This document shows positions 22,755-35,425 of a DNA stretch of 64,000 bases, one piece after another. The stretch is from Epiperipatus broadwayi (lineage: Eukaryota; Onychophora; Udeonychophora; Euonychophora; Peripatidae): assembly GCA_028023455.1 (NCBI GenBank), contig JAQFVV010013406.1:62001-126000 (forward strand), given 5' to 3'. The translations under genes and the position numbers were made by a program. The notes beneath the pieces are model-generated. The model searched no databases and had not been told where the DNA came from. It saw only the letters and a list, made by a program, of their open reading frames with translations. How positions within the stretch are numbered: the first letter of the stretch is position 1; the number at the start of each line of letters is the position of its first letter.

Positions 22755-22796
22755 TAGTTGATAAAGACTACAAAGTGTATAGTCGAAAGTACTTCT
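22755..22796 (+). ncRNA. hammerhead-like motif in PLE-1 tail (U3-A8 variant)
   Basis: Helix I UAG/CUA; core UUGAUAA (U3, A8) plus one extra A; helix II GACTA/TAGTC with a seven- or eight-base loop; GAA; then AGUACU, a self-complementary six-mer serving as a loopless helix III; then U17 and CUA. Compared with PLE-2, helix I changes CAG/CUG to UAG/CUA and helix II changes GATTGT/ACAATT to GACTA/TAGTC, with pairing kept. Confidence 0.55.
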
Positions 22797-22897
22797 AAAA
22801 GAATATAATTTATATAAATTGTACTGTATTTTGATATATATATATTGATTTGTATATTACATATATTGTGAAACGAATACAGATATCAAACTTTATT

Positions 22898-22901
<4 letters not shown>

Positions 22902-22966
<65 letters not shown>
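22902..22966. repeat. (TA)n array
   Basis: About 65 bp of TA between the PLE-1 tail and the resumed ~385-bp repeat. Confidence 0.95.
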
Positions 22967-22967
<1 letters not shown>

Positions 22968-23120
22968 CTGAGGTTTAAATTGTATATCAGGACTAAATAT
23001 CATTTCTAGTTTAATACATGATTAATGATAATCATTAAATGTATTAGTGCATTATGTCAAAATTAGAGGTAGAAATTGTTTAATACTTGTAAATAAAATT
23101 GTAACAATTGATCATAATTT
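22968..23120. repeat. ~385-bp dispersed repeat, continuation after PLE-1
   Basis: ACTGAGGTTTAAATTGTATA, then ATCAGGACTAAAT, TTAATACATGATTAATGATA and CTTGTAAATAAAATTGTAAC restart the repeat unit seen at 3680 and 19577. The second unit lies on the far side of PLE-1 and its TA arrays. Confidence 0.5.
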
Positions 23121-23599
23121 CAAAATTATGATCAATAAGTACTCAACAGCAATCACTTTATTTTTTGAAGCTTAGAGTAATAAGTTTTATCCTTATTTTG
23201 GAATTGTTGTACAACTATTTTATAGGACATATTTTTTAATGTTTTAAAAATTACTACTTACATGTGGGCAATATGAAAATGTTTCTGTATTAATTTGCTT
23301 CTCAGTTCCACTGATTCTGTTTTATTGTTTTAACTGAAAAACTATTTCTACTATTGCTACTAAATTATAAATATCGATGTAATTTATCAGTACTAATATA
23401 AGCTTTTCTTAAAATATTTTAGGTGGTGGTAGAGTTCTTGGCACAATTATTTTTATCTTTGTAGGATATTAAATTCTCCTGTTTTGAATTTTTCTGTTTA
23501 ATTGTCTTAAAAAAATAATCTCAACCTCTCACACTTTTGATTGTTGATTTCATTATGCTTTTTAGTTGGTTTATAAGGAAATTAGATTTTGACATTCTT

Positions 23600-23695
23600 T
23601 TAATTAAAAAATGCATTGCCTTGCACTTGCAGGCAGTTGCCTGGGTTGCGGGTTCATGTCCCGGCCGATGCTATGACCCTTAAAAAATACATTAG
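23600..23695 (+). repeat. tRNA-derived SINE fragment
   Basis: GGGTTCATGTCCC (23650-23662) resembles an RNA polymerase III B box and is followed by GGCCGATGCTATGACCC and an A-rich run. The same CCGATGCTATGAC tail follows a B-box-like GGGTTCGTTTCCC on the minus strand at 62310-62410, which shows a shared SINE family. The A box side (GGCAGTTGCCTGGG) is less clear. Confidence 0.55.
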
Positions 23696-23699
23696 CAAG

Positions 23700-25183
23700 A
23701 TTGCAGAAACAATCAATTAGTACTATAACATCCTGGATGTGATACCATTAGAGTCCACTACTGTAGAATACTATCTTCATTGAAGTTGATAGCTAAAATG
23801 AATAAAAATGCAAAACTTTGTTTAAGAGTTTCATAGAGTGAACTTGAGCATGACTTGCATAAAAGAGTTTGATTCTGTTTACTTTATAAAGATTATCTCA
23901 AATATATTTCAAAGAAGTAAACTGTTAATTGTTTTTATTTGATAGATATGTCAGAGAATCAAATACATTAGAGAACTAGAATTAGGCAAAGTAATGAAAT
24001 ATTTTAAATAATATATTTCTGTTGAATAAATTAAAAGACAGAAATGATCAAATATCAAATTGAAAAAAATGGAGTGGCATAGTGTATATGTGGAATATTT
24101 GTAATTCACAATTTATTTACTTATTATATTAGTCATTTCTAGAAAAATTTTGCTTGAAGTTGAAATGATCATATTTATGTGTGCATGTCTGATGTATGAT
24201 AGCACTAGATGATTTGTAAAATAATAGTAGTTGTAAATCATATTTTGGCCATTATAAGTAATATCTTATACATGTTTGTTAAACAATGAGTAAAAAGTAA
24301 TCCAAACATTCTCATTTTTGATTGTATTATTAGTTATAATTTTATATTGTGTTAACTACTTAATTTGTTCTCTAACTTGAATTAATAGTTGTTCTGATGA
24401 TAATTTGCCTTTGGGTATTAAAGTTTGACAGTACACTAAAACAACTTTTTAACATATTACTTTGTGAATGTATATTATTCATAATCAGAATACTGTTTTC
24501 ATTAGAAGAATTGAGAGATTAAAAATTACAGGTCTATCAACTTCAGACAAATTGTTTGCTACTTGTCTCATTTATATTTTGGTATACTTATGTATATAAA
24601 TAAATTATAATGATAAAAATATTTTATTAAAATAACTCAGGGTTATTAAAATAAGTACACAATGTTTTTGGCATCAAATATATTTTTAGTATTATGTCAT
24701 GGATTGATTATTTTGGTGAAAATTTAGCTTGTCTCTGCCATCCAATCTGATATAACTAACAAAACATGACTTTGAAAAAAAAAAGCTTTATATTAAACTG
24801 TTACATAATCGTTTATGTAGGAGCATACCATCTGACAGCTTTTTCATGATAAAATAATATCTATTAATTATAATTATGATTGCATATTGATCCATTGACA
24901 ACATTTTTTTAATTAGCATAAAATACATAAACAATTTTTGCTGCTTTATTAAAATTTCATTCTGTAATTATTAGATTTCTTCTAGCTGCATCTTTTTCTT
25001 TGTAATCTGCTTTTATATCCTTTGTTTATTTTGCGAGTGGTTTTTTTATCTCTCATATTTTTTTTGTTTGGTTTTTGGAGCTGGAATGATCATATTCATT
25101 TAAGTCTGATTGCTTATTATTATTAATTCTAACAATTTAATCTAGTCATTATCTAAGACTGCTTCTGTTTCATTACATGTCTG

Positions 25184-25188
<5 letters not shown>
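23700..25188. other. AT-rich non-coding DNA, nothing recognised
   Basis: No supported ORF, repeat or RNA gene. Confidence 0.6.

Positions 25189-25258
<70 letters not shown>
25189..25258. repeat. (TA)n array
   Basis: About 70 bp of TA directly abutting the element that starts CTGTGGCC at 25259. Confidence 0.95.
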
Positions 25259-25259
<1 letters not shown>

Positions 25260-26095
25260 TGTGGCCTGTCTATAGGTGGTACGACCCTAAGCAGAGTTTC
25301 CAAGTCCCTTATATTAGGCCCTACTTGGATTCGGGTTAGGTTCTATTAATAAACTTACTATATCCTGATCATTTTCTTTAACTATAACAATTAAATTTAG
25401 ATAAGATTAGTATTTATCCCATGTTACTTTGACATGAGTAAATATTTCTAAAATAAGATAAATTTTAAATATAATCAATATGAGACTCGTTTATCTATAA
25501 ATAGATCACATCCCCTTAACATTAAACAAATACACAATACTTGTTCAATGGCATAAGAATACCCAGATACTCCTCCTTATTAAATATCTACATACTCTAA
25601 TGACTAACAATAATATCTAATATATTGTTTTATATTTATAACTATTAAGTTTTAATTCAATCACTCATTAAATTAATCTGTTAGATAATTACAGATAAAC
25701 TTTGATTCATATTATGTTTAATAATTAAGATTAGCAATAATCACAAGAATAACTTTAAAATAAGGAGATCTCAGGAAAATCATTGATTTATTGATTCTTT
25801 ATACAACCCATGAAATATGAAGAGGGATTTTACAGATTTCCATGGATAGTGTACAAATTAAGAAAGGCTTATAATTTAAATTCATCTGCGCATATATGAC
25901 TCTGTAGGTTATTTTCTATATGTATTTTGAGTTAAAATCATTTATAAATTTCTATTAGCTAAATTCGAGTTCAAACCCTATGATCTAATATTTCATTATT
26001 GTCTTCTTTTAATAAGTAAATATTATTGGATTTGTAAAATTTAAAATTATACACCAAAATCCTATTTTAGAATAGTCTGAGCTAATAAAAAGTGC

Positions 26096-26099
<4 letters not shown>
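25259..26099. mobile_element. TA-flanked element, short (deleted) copy, 841 bp
   Basis: Bounded by TA arrays on both sides; ends CTGTGGCCTG and AAGTGCACAA. The whole sequence aligns, inverted, with the two ends of 41172-44228, which has about 2.2 kb extra in its middle. The match is high: CTGTTAGATAATTACAGATA, GGAGATCTCAGGAAAATCAT and GAGTTCAAACCCTATGATCT all recur there in reverse complement with few changes. No coding capacity. It is best read as an internal-deletion derivative, the way MITEs arise. Confidence 0.75.
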
Positions 26100-26179
<80 letters not shown>

Positions 26180-26180
26180 G

Positions 26181-26218
<38 letters not shown>
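26100..26218. repeat. (TA)n arrays separated by AAAAGGTCA
   Basis: Two TA arrays (about 75 and 35 bp). AAAAGGTCA before the second and TGACCTTTT after it are reverse complements, so the second array is a hairpin loop. Confidence 0.9.
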
Positions 26219-26221
<3 letters not shown>

Positions 26222-27597
26222 GACCTTTTATATTTAGGTCCCTAGATTAAATGATCCAAAATTTTAAATGATAATATATTTGGCATTAAAATCTTATCAA
26301 GTGGCTTTCAATAAAGATAGTTTTGAATGCACTGGGAAAGTTGCTTGAGTGGAGATAAGATTTCAAACCCAGTCTAGGCTCTGACTAGACTAAAATAACA
26401 ATTTAAAAATGTTGTTATTAATTGGGAGATAAATATATTGTTATTGTATTGTTGTTGAATAGCAATAATGAAATAAATTAATAATTAAATCAAATTTATA
26501 AATCTTGTAAAATGAATTGTTATAGTAAATTACTTAAGCATATTTTTTTTTTTAGTACTGAACTAAAGCTGTCTTGAATCATTTTGGATAGTTATTAAAA
26601 ATGAAGACATAGGTGGTAATATTAATTATGCACACTAAAAATTATTGGCCAATTCACTCCCAGAATGCATTAGAAAAACAAGCTATATATTAGCTAACCA
26701 AGTTATGGGGGGGGGTAGACTAATTAAGAAAAACAAGAACTAAGCAATCACAGAATTTAAGTCTGATCTAAAATAAAGAAAAAACAAACAACTAAACATC
26801 AGAAAATTATGGAATCTAATTCAATGAAAGGATAATATCTTGCTATCTACAAATGCTGGAATAGAAAATCTCAAAACTTTGCAGTCATTTAAACATCATT
26901 CTTCTATTGATTGATAATTCTGAGAAGTCATACTGAAAGAGAAATGGAAACCTTGCGCATCATAACTATCTCTCATAAATCTTATTTCAAACCCAGGAAA
27001 ATTCAAGAGAAAGTAAGCTTTTGTTTTTGCTTTATTTATATATTTAAAGTCTTATCTTTAAAAATGATACACAAATTATTTATAAGTAGACTAAAAAGTT
27101 GATGATGTTTGTATTTTTGTGCCATTAGTAAATATAAAGCAAAACATGTTCGTTTGGAAAAATGTAATTTCAAGAAAATAAATTCAAAATAGTTTTAAAA
27201 AGAGATTTCAGAGAATATTAGAAATAAAATTAAAAGTCATTTTATATTATATAATGCTAATAAAGGTTAAGAAAAATAATTGTGTGATTTTATTATCCAC
27301 TCTCATCTGCCTATTTTCATTATGTCAATTTTGTGTAATGTTAAAAATAAATGATCACAGATTCATTGAAATGTTGAAGATATCATATTTATAATTTGAT
27401 AGATTATTGTTAATATTGAGAACCACATCATATTTTGCCAATAAGAATGGGATGAGATAAATATTTACTTTTAAAGTCTTACTGAGAAATATACATTGTT
27501 GTAATAATGTTTTACAATATTAAAATGTCCCGACTGTTTAAACATTACTTAAAGTTGTTACATTTGCCATGGAGGAAAGAGCGTAATCAATAAATCA

Positions 27598-27628
<31 letters not shown>

Positions 27629-28428
27629 TGTTAAGTAGAATAAAATTCTACTCATTTATTAAGAAAAAGTATAGTTTGTTTTAACTTCATGATAAATATT
27701 CTAGTTGTGTCAAGCTTGAAATCCCTATTTGTATTTAACTTATTTTTTTTACCATTTAATACCATATTATTTTATAGTTTAAGATTTTAGTCTCTATCAT
27801 TAACATTATTCTTCAATTTCATCTTGATCATTCTTTTATTTATTCATTCTCATTTGACATGAATTCCTTATCATAATTGATTAATCATACAGTAACTTTT
27901 ATTCTTTTATCATCTTAATTATTCATTAACACTTATTCTATCATCATTTTAATCATTCATTATTCTCATACATCTTCGTTCTTTTCTCTTCATCCTTAGA
28001 CTCATTTCATTCCACTAATTAATTATTACTTCTTTCCATCATACATTTAGTCATCTACATCATAATTTACTTATCATTTCATTTATAAGTTTAATACCAT
28101 AATCATTCCAGAGATATAATTATTAGGTTTTTTTTTCTTTTAGTTTGTTGAACATCAAATTTAACTCATCACATTATGTTTGTGTGGATTTCAAAGTTGG
28201 TTTGACTAGAATTTATTATCTTTATTAATCACCTTGTGATCTTCTTTAGGTCTCCAGTTTCATGCTAGTTTTATTCAATACTGAAGTCATCCCATTAGTT
28301 TTACATTTTGGTTTCTTTATGCTTATATTCTTGGTAATGAGAGTATGATAGGTTGCATAAGAGAATTTAGTCACTAAAATGCACGCATGATTCATTGATG
28401 ACCAGTTAGACCAGGGAGAAGGTTACAA
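26219..28428. mobile_element. candidate TA-flanked element, 2.2 kb
   Basis: Begins TTGTGACCTT right after a TA array and ends AAGGTTACAA right before another (28429-28472); the ends are 9/10 inverted matches. The inside is non-coding, with a SINE-like segment (26325-26400), an (AAAT)n run (27599-27627), and a GCATAAGA word near 28355 that may correspond to the subterminal motif of the related elements. The 63-codon ORF at 26911 does not look like a protein I know. Confidence 0.5.
26325..26400 (+). repeat. tRNA-like SINE fragment
   Basis: GTTGCTTGAGTGGAG resembles an A box and GATTTCAAACCC, about 20 bp later, a B box, followed by AGTCTAGGCTCTGACTAG. The box spacing is shorter than in a real tRNA gene, so this is a decayed or partial SINE. 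Confidence 0.35.
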
Positions 28429-28472
28429 TATATATATATATATATTTGTAAATATATATATATATATATATA
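28429..28472. repeat. (TA)n arrays
   Basis: Two TA tracts separated by TTTGTAAA at the right edge of the 2.2-kb element. Confidence 0.9.
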
Positions 28473-31400
28473 TGTATTTGAAAAGTTTTACTTTGTTGAT
28501 TAGATTTAGTTAATTTATAAATGTTTTCTGCAATAGTTTATCATTATTCTTTGTTCTTCAACTTTTGATCTATGAGTTAGATTTTTTCATATTTTTTAAA
28601 AATATTACCAGATTTGAATAAATTAATATTTTTTTAGAATTCTTTTAATGTCTCATGAATGAAACTATATTTCATGCAACTTTTTTTTTATAAAAAAATA
28701 TACATCTTATACTTCAATTGCTTTTTAGTCATAACCCAAAATCTTCTATTATCATCACTTCCGTTCATTATAAGTAATATTTATATCTTTTTCTTCAGTT
28801 AATTATCATTTTCTTTAACCTAGATATTCATTGGATTGTTTGGAACTTTTTTAAGTTCACTTATCAACAAACTGTATTGATAAAAAAAACCTTATTGTAG
28901 AATTGTATTTTATTTTTCAACCCAAAATAATATTTTCATATTATAACTATAACTATATTAAGATGAAAAAATACTATTATATATTTTTCGATTTTTTTCA
29001 CCATAACTCACTCGTTTTTTCTAACAAAATTTTACATTATGAAGTATATTTTTTCTTCTTTCTAAAATTTTCTTTTCTTTGTTTTTTTTATACTCTTTTA
29101 CTTTCAAAATTAAAACTTTATTTACACCTTAGAATAGATACAAATAAACAACAATGATAATATAAAATTATGTCAATAAGAAAGTTTCAATGTATACATA
29201 TAAATGTGGTATGCAAACTATGTATATAGAAAAAATCAAAGGTTGTATTAGATTAATAGCGTGATTTCAAGAGCTGCATAAGAAAATTATGATAGGTAAT
29301 TAATGTAAGTATGAAAGAAACATACATAAATATAAATAAAATCAAAGATTACACTAATGCCTTAAGGCAATGCATTATATGCATAATTAGGTAGGAATAT
29401 AAAGTTAGTGAAACCTATATATAAGGTTTGTAAATACCATTGATTAATGACTATCCTGACCCAAAGAGTAACGAGGACTATAATAATATTTACAAGTTGA
29501 TATAAGTAAATTAATTATACAGAATGGAATTAATGCAAAGTTTATGTATTAAATATATAGGATGTATGAAAAATCTACATAGTTAAAGTTTAGATTATTC
29601 TTAGGTGAAAGATGGGATATATTATATTGAGTGGATGGGAGAAAGTTCAAGTTTTAGGCCTAGAAATACATGAATTTATTCTCTAGCCTCATCTGGCTCC
29701 AGGTTTGGTCAATTAGCCAAGGCTGACAAGTTTTTTTATCCTCATCTTTTATCTTGTAGAGGAATTTGAAAAATGGATTAACCATTGAGTCATCACAACC
29801 ATGATCAAATATCAAGCTACATCTGGTGGTCCAAATTGAGTTCTTGTGTTCCTATTCGTACGACTTTACTTAATTGCAATACCTTTAAATAATTAGTCAT
29901 GTTTGCATTAATAAATTTATTCATGAAAATACATATTCCTATTAAAATAATGTTGTTTTTCCTTTGTCCACGCATTTAGTATGATTTTTTCTCTTAAAAC
30001 AGAAGTCCAAGATTTTTTAATAATAAATTAATTTTCTTATCATTTTCGACTTTAAAGGTAATAAAATTATACATTTGTCTATATATTTGGGAAAAATATA
30101 ATATTATAAAAATATTTAAGAAATAACGGATAGGATCGTATTTAATTACAAACAACAATACAAAAGAAAATATAGCATCCATTTTAAAAAAAAAAAATAT
30201 TTATAATTGATTTTCAAAACAAATCCAATTAAAAATTTTCAAAATGAATAAGTAGAAAATAATTCTAGCCATAGAAAAATGTCATCATACATATAACAAA
30301 GTAGAAAAAAAAAATCAATTGATAAAATTTCATATTTTCAAAAAACTTTAAACAAACAAAAAATTAAAATAATATGTATTTAAAAACATGAAAATAACAA
30401 TATATCCCGAAAACAAACTAGAAAATAATTTATCTAACAACCAACTGATGAACAATTACATTCTACTAGTGATCAATGCAATAAAACAAGTGTTACATAA
30501 ATAATTAATTTAGCAATAAAGCAAAATGCAACTCCATAAAATCATATTACTAAGAGATCCATGGGTTGAATATAAATATATTTAACGTACATAACAATAC
30601 AAAAAGTAGGTCACGTAATGGCTGAAAAAAATGCAAAAAAAGTTTTCAATATATGAGTAAAATTAAAAATCTGGATGGTCATTACAATTTTCATTTTTCT
30701 TATATACAAATAACTTTTTCTATTTTAATTACTTGTGGATTTACTGAAATCAGTTATTTTCTTAATGTTACATGATTTCTTTTTTGTGTTGTTGTGCTGG
30801 TTAAACACTTAATATAAATATACCTTTTACCTTATATAATTTTATGGTCACGACATTTTTCAATTAAGCTTTTTTGAGAGTTTAATTTTTTTGAATACTT
30901 TTTACGATTTATAAATAATACTTATATTTATTAAACATATTGATTTTATAATTTAATGACTCATGGATTTGTTTTTTTTTTTGTCATTGCTAATTTATTT
31001 TTTGATGAATGTATGGGTCATAGTTATTAAATGTATTTGTTTTTTAATCATTGAACATTGATTTGATCACTGTGTTATTTTCATGCATTATTTGCTTTTG
31101 ATGTAAATATATAAATTACTTTTGTGTTTTTATTAGATTATTTTTCCTTTGCTTCATTGGTACGTGAATAGTTGTTCCATTAAATAGTTTGAATTTGATC
31201 TCTACTGTCAAGCTGATACAATAAGTAATACAGAATAAATTAAATATTTAAAGCTAAATTTAAAAAAAAAAGAAATAATTTATTATATTTAAATGCTCAT
31301 CACAAACAAATAATTTTTAATAGAACAAATTTAAAACAATTAATTATGCTATTAGCATAAAAATTACACTCTTTATTTGAAAGCTTTGCAAACATATAAA

Positions 31401-32300
31401 GATCACATGACCATCTTATTTTATGTATACACAAGCTGTGAGTAAACATAAGATAAAATAGTCATGTAATGTTTTAATGGTTTAGTATCAATTCTAGATA
31501 AAGGATAATGGTATCTCTGATTATTAAAAATCCAAAAACACTCTAATACATAGACTCTGAATTGGACTTCAGATCTGTGTGACTAGTTTGGGATAAAATA
31601 CATTATTGTGTTTTCATTTTGGGGAATGAGCTTTATAATTAACCAAAAAAAGAAAATGTCAGTGATGAAAGAGTATATTATATTCATGTGCATGGCTCTG
31701 AGATCAAAGTATCTTCACTGGTGGAAAGCATATGATAAGAATTAATGTATGATATTGTAAATAAATGTAATGGATAGAGATAAAAATGAAAAACGTTCTA
31801 GAAGCTATTGATTATTATACATTGTGAAGGTAGAACTATTGCATGAAGAAAATTGCTATTGTAAGACAAACATTCTAAAAATGTATATTCGACTAATCTA
31901 ATCATTACATCATAAAATCAAATTATTCTCAGCATAACAAATAATATCAATAAGAACAATACTATAGTAATTAGATCAACCTAATTCTTTTTTGCATGAT
32001 TGACTGGATCCCGATAATTATGTGCAAAAACAAAATGTGTAAAAAATTATATAATATACATGGAAAACAAGAAGACTGGTTCCAGATCTAAGGAATCACG
32101 AAAAATAATTAAATAAATTATATAAAAAATCATGTTAGAATATTATATTTTTTGTATGCTTTCAAATTTACATCATAAACATTGCACATAAATAAAAATG
32201 AATTATAGAAACAAAAAATTCATTTGAAAAATTAAAAAAAAGTAAAGAAATAAGGAGCATAAAAATTACACAGAATTTGTAATTTCAGTTATACACAGCA
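28473..32300. other. AT-rich non-coding DNA, nothing recognised
   Basis: Long AT-rich stretch. The block 29640-29880 is more complex but unassigned. ORFs at 28903 (plus) and 29994 (minus) are rich in F, Y, I and K and look like chance reading of AT-rich DNA. Confidence 0.55.
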
Positions 32301-32305
32301 AGATT

Positions 32306-33796
32306 TTATTCACTGTCACTTTCTGATGATAAATGCATATGTTTGCACATGATTGGAATACCATTGTAATCACTAAAACTTGTAACATCACTGCTATCAT
32401 TAACAATGCTTTTTGGTCATTGTGTTCTTCTTCCACTGATGAAGTTCTCTATATAAACTCTTGAAAAACGTTAGCAGTAAAATGTTCTATTGTGACAATG
32501 TTACATTTTTTATAAATGAATCCACTAACTAATAACCAGGTTCATAAAGTGTCTAGCTTTTTATATAGTTTTCTATAAGAAGACATTAGAGATTTCAGGA
32601 TTCATTGAACTCATTCATCATTAGAATCATATTTGACAAAATGATTACCTAGTGGTTAGAAAAATCAAGACTTTCTTTAATTATCATTTGACAATAGATC
32701 ATCTTCATTATCACTGCCTTCTTTAAGATTGGAAGTTTTAAGAACAATCTCTACAATTTATTTCTTACTTAAAGATTTATCAATAACAATTCATAAATAT
32801 CTTCAGATGCCATCGATGTTAGAGACAACAGAATTTTTGTTTCTTACACATTATGGCATTTAACATCCATTCAAAATTAAAGATCTTAATTCAAGTAATG
32901 CTAATCCAACTTGATTCATACAATACAAAATCAAAAATTTGTTTCACACATCTATCCCACTTAATGTGCTATCATTCAGGTTATCCAAAAGATAGTGAAA
33001 TGTGTATTTTACATAATAAGTTTTAAATGTTGAAATAATTCATTGGTCAAATTGTTAAATGAATAAATGAATGACATGGAATTATGTAATAGAAAACAAA
33101 TTTATATGTATAATTTTCCAATACCAAATGGCTGTGGGCATTATCTAAAGGCAATAGAACTTTATATTCTAGGTTTTTGGCACATTTATATATTGCCTAA
33201 TTTCTGGAATAAAACAATTGTTGAACCATTCCATAAAAATTTCACTGATGAGTCAAGTCTTTTTATTTACCATCCAGTGAAATGTTAATTTATTCAAATC
33301 TACACATTTCATTGAATGTAGTCTAAGCACTCAATTAAAAAGTAAAGCCTTTAATATATAATATCTTGAAGCATTTACACATAATCACAATATAACATGT
33401 TTTTTTGCTACTTTGAAACCACCAGCAGTTTTCTGTGATATTTTTATACATATTTTACTTGACATTCTCTTCCCAAAAAAGACCACTTTCATCAACATCC
33501 AAAACTTGATCAGGAGTGTATTCTTCATCTTAGGTTTTTTCCATTTTTTCCTTAAGAATATCTCTTATCTAAAATGATGACCTAATACTCAATTTTGTTC
33601 AAAAACATACTAACTTTTTAATAGCAATTTCATTACCTCTAATAGTTCTGATAGGAACTTTATGTAAACCAAAATTCTTTCCTACAGATGTTGCTTCTTC
33701 TACAATTGCAGATGATCTAATATTTGAATTTTAGTATCCTTAGAAATTGCTTTCCTCATCTTTTTTGTAGGTGTATTATTTGACACTCTATGAGGC
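32306..33796 (-). pseudogene. pogo/Tigger-type (CENP-B-like) transposase pseudogene
   Basis: Read on the minus strand in several frames. An N-terminal helix-turn-helix part reads MRKAISKDTKIQI, then after a frameshift GLHKVPIRTIRGNEIAIKK. The DDE domain starts at LDVDESGLFW (first D, 33472-33492), followed by KTAGGFKVAKKHVIL, a stop, and LCVNASRYYILKALL; then FMEWFNNCFIPEIRQYI, LLPLDNAHSH (second D, 33131-33151), FDQ at 33042-33054 in the third-D position with STFKTYYVKYTFHYLLDN, and NLNDSTLSG. It has several stops and frameshifts, and the segment between the HTH and the first D is far shorter than the family's usual ~150-200 residues, so an internal deletion occurred. Terminal inverted repeats were not identified. 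Confidence 0.85.
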
Positions 33797-33799
33797 TAC

Positions 33800-34776
33800 A
33801 GAAAAATTTTAGATTTAATTAACAAAACATAAACTCAAAAATATAGATCCAATGCATAACTTACCATCTATTAATTTTTAGCTAAATTAATAAATTAAAT
33901 TTAAACAAAATAACATTTTTAACATCAACACCAAAATAAATATTTTTGTTAAAGGAATGTCAAGATGTAAACAAAATACCAAAAAAGTATTTCCCCTTTC
34001 AAATCAAGAAATCAAAAATATTACAATGCAGACAAACAAATTTTCCCATTTGCAAGAATATTGCCAGAAAGGGTATTTATTTTGTAAAGTAATGGGGAAT
34101 AAGGACCTGAAATATTTTTGTAAAATGAGATGATAACAGACATTTTATTTACTGATTATGTTATTTTAAAACAACTTGTGTAGTAAGAATTTTTTTAAAA
34201 AAAAAACTCATTTTATTTCAAAATTGTATAAGAAAAGAATTAGAAGTATAACAAATTATTAATAATTAACATCAAAAACAAGAGCAATTATTTAAATCTA
34301 TAGTATAGGTTTGTGATTAACAAATTTGAAAAAAAAAACGAATAACACCATTATTTTCAAATAAGCAGAAATGATCTTTTAAATCATCAAAGATAAATTA
34401 TTTTAAAAGCTCCAAAAAAATGAAAAGCACTCAGAAACTTTTCACCCATAAAAAATTGTCAAAGCTAACATATTTATGTTCAAGACTTTTGAAATATTTA
34501 CTCAAATGTAAATTTTTGACTAATACATTTCACCTCAACAAATAGAGCAGTTTGCCATTCAAAAAAAAATTTTATATTACATTTTGAAAAAAAAAGTCTT
34601 ATCTAAAGCTACACAAGCTAACAGCATATATGAAAATGATTACATAACATTTCATTATTTTTATTTTATGCAAATTATTTTATGAAATTTCATTGCATAT
34701 TTTAACAAATTTCATAACCCAAATAAAAAAAACCCTAATTTATCAAATTATGTTAATATTTGAATCCAAGTATTAT

Positions 34777-34778
<2 letters not shown>
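33800..34778. other. AT-rich non-coding DNA
   Basis: Possibly includes the 5' part of the Tigger element; nothing else recognised. Confidence 0.5.

Positions 34779-34816
<38 letters not shown>
34779..34816. repeat. (CA)n followed by (TA)n
   Basis: About 24 bp of CA and 14 bp of TA at the 3' end of PLE-2 copy A. Confidence 0.95.
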
Positions 34817-34817
<1 letters not shown>

Positions 34818-34913
34818 AAACTACAACCAATAAATGTCTGTATTTTTAAATTATATAATAATAATTCAAACAAATATATTTAACACAGTATTCAAAATTA
34901 AATAATATATTCT

Positions 34914-34964
34914 TTACCAGAAGTACTTTCAATTGTTTCACTGACAATCTTTATCAACTGTTAA
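34914..34964 (-). ncRNA. hammerhead-like motif, PLE-2 copy A tail
   Basis: Minus-strand copy of the motif described at 38500-38550, identical in core and stems. Confidence 0.5.
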
Positions 34965-35329
34965 TACAAACGTACAAAAAATAAAAACTTGCATTACCCA
35001 TCATTCAAATTTCCCACAATTCTGTTGTCTTTATATTAGCCGATTGTTTATTCATTAAACCACCTCTATTCCTAGATATCATCATTGCCTCTTCAATTTT
35101 ACGTTTTTCACTACACCTTTCAATTTGAATAATTTTTATATCTCTATTATTAAATTTAAAACCATAATTACATGTTTTATTATGATCAAATATAATTGAT
35201 GGAGTATTCATATTTACTGAAGATATATTTTCTTTCTGTACACGTTTATATAATGTCTTATGGTCATTATATCATTTTTGTAATGTACATTTGGATTCCC
35301 CCTATATATTTTATTCCACAACCACATTC

Positions 35330-35336
<7 letters not shown>

Positions 35337-35420
<84 letters not shown>
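35337..35420. repeat. (TA)n expansion inside PLE-2 copy A
   Basis: Copies B, C and D have only a short TATATAT here (IYML codons). In copy A it has grown to about 84 bp and is followed by loss of part of the ELSSI codons. Confidence 0.9.

Positions 35421-35425
<5 letters not shown>

Larger units (their letters stand above)
20087..22850. mobile_element. Penelope-like element PLE-1 (inverted 3' fragment plus 5'-truncated copy)
   Basis: A minus-strand 3' fragment (about 20836 to 20087) is joined head to head with a longer plus-strand copy (about 20850-22850) of the same family. The two share the tail, the GIY-YIG region and the KIKNV-LFVNDLLKIGYYKN segment at the nucleotide level, so the outer 750 bp form large inverted arms. 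Both arms end in a hammerhead-like motif. TA arrays lie on both sides. Confidence 0.9.

Noticed and set aside
27599-27627. (AAAT)n run considered as a CRISPR- or satellite-like array
   Set aside because: Simple tetranucleotide microsatellite with no spacers. No CRISPR-like alternation exists anywhere in the window.
33067-33288. 73-codon plus-strand open frame as a gene
   Set aside because: It is the reverse-strand shadow of the Tigger transposase relic.
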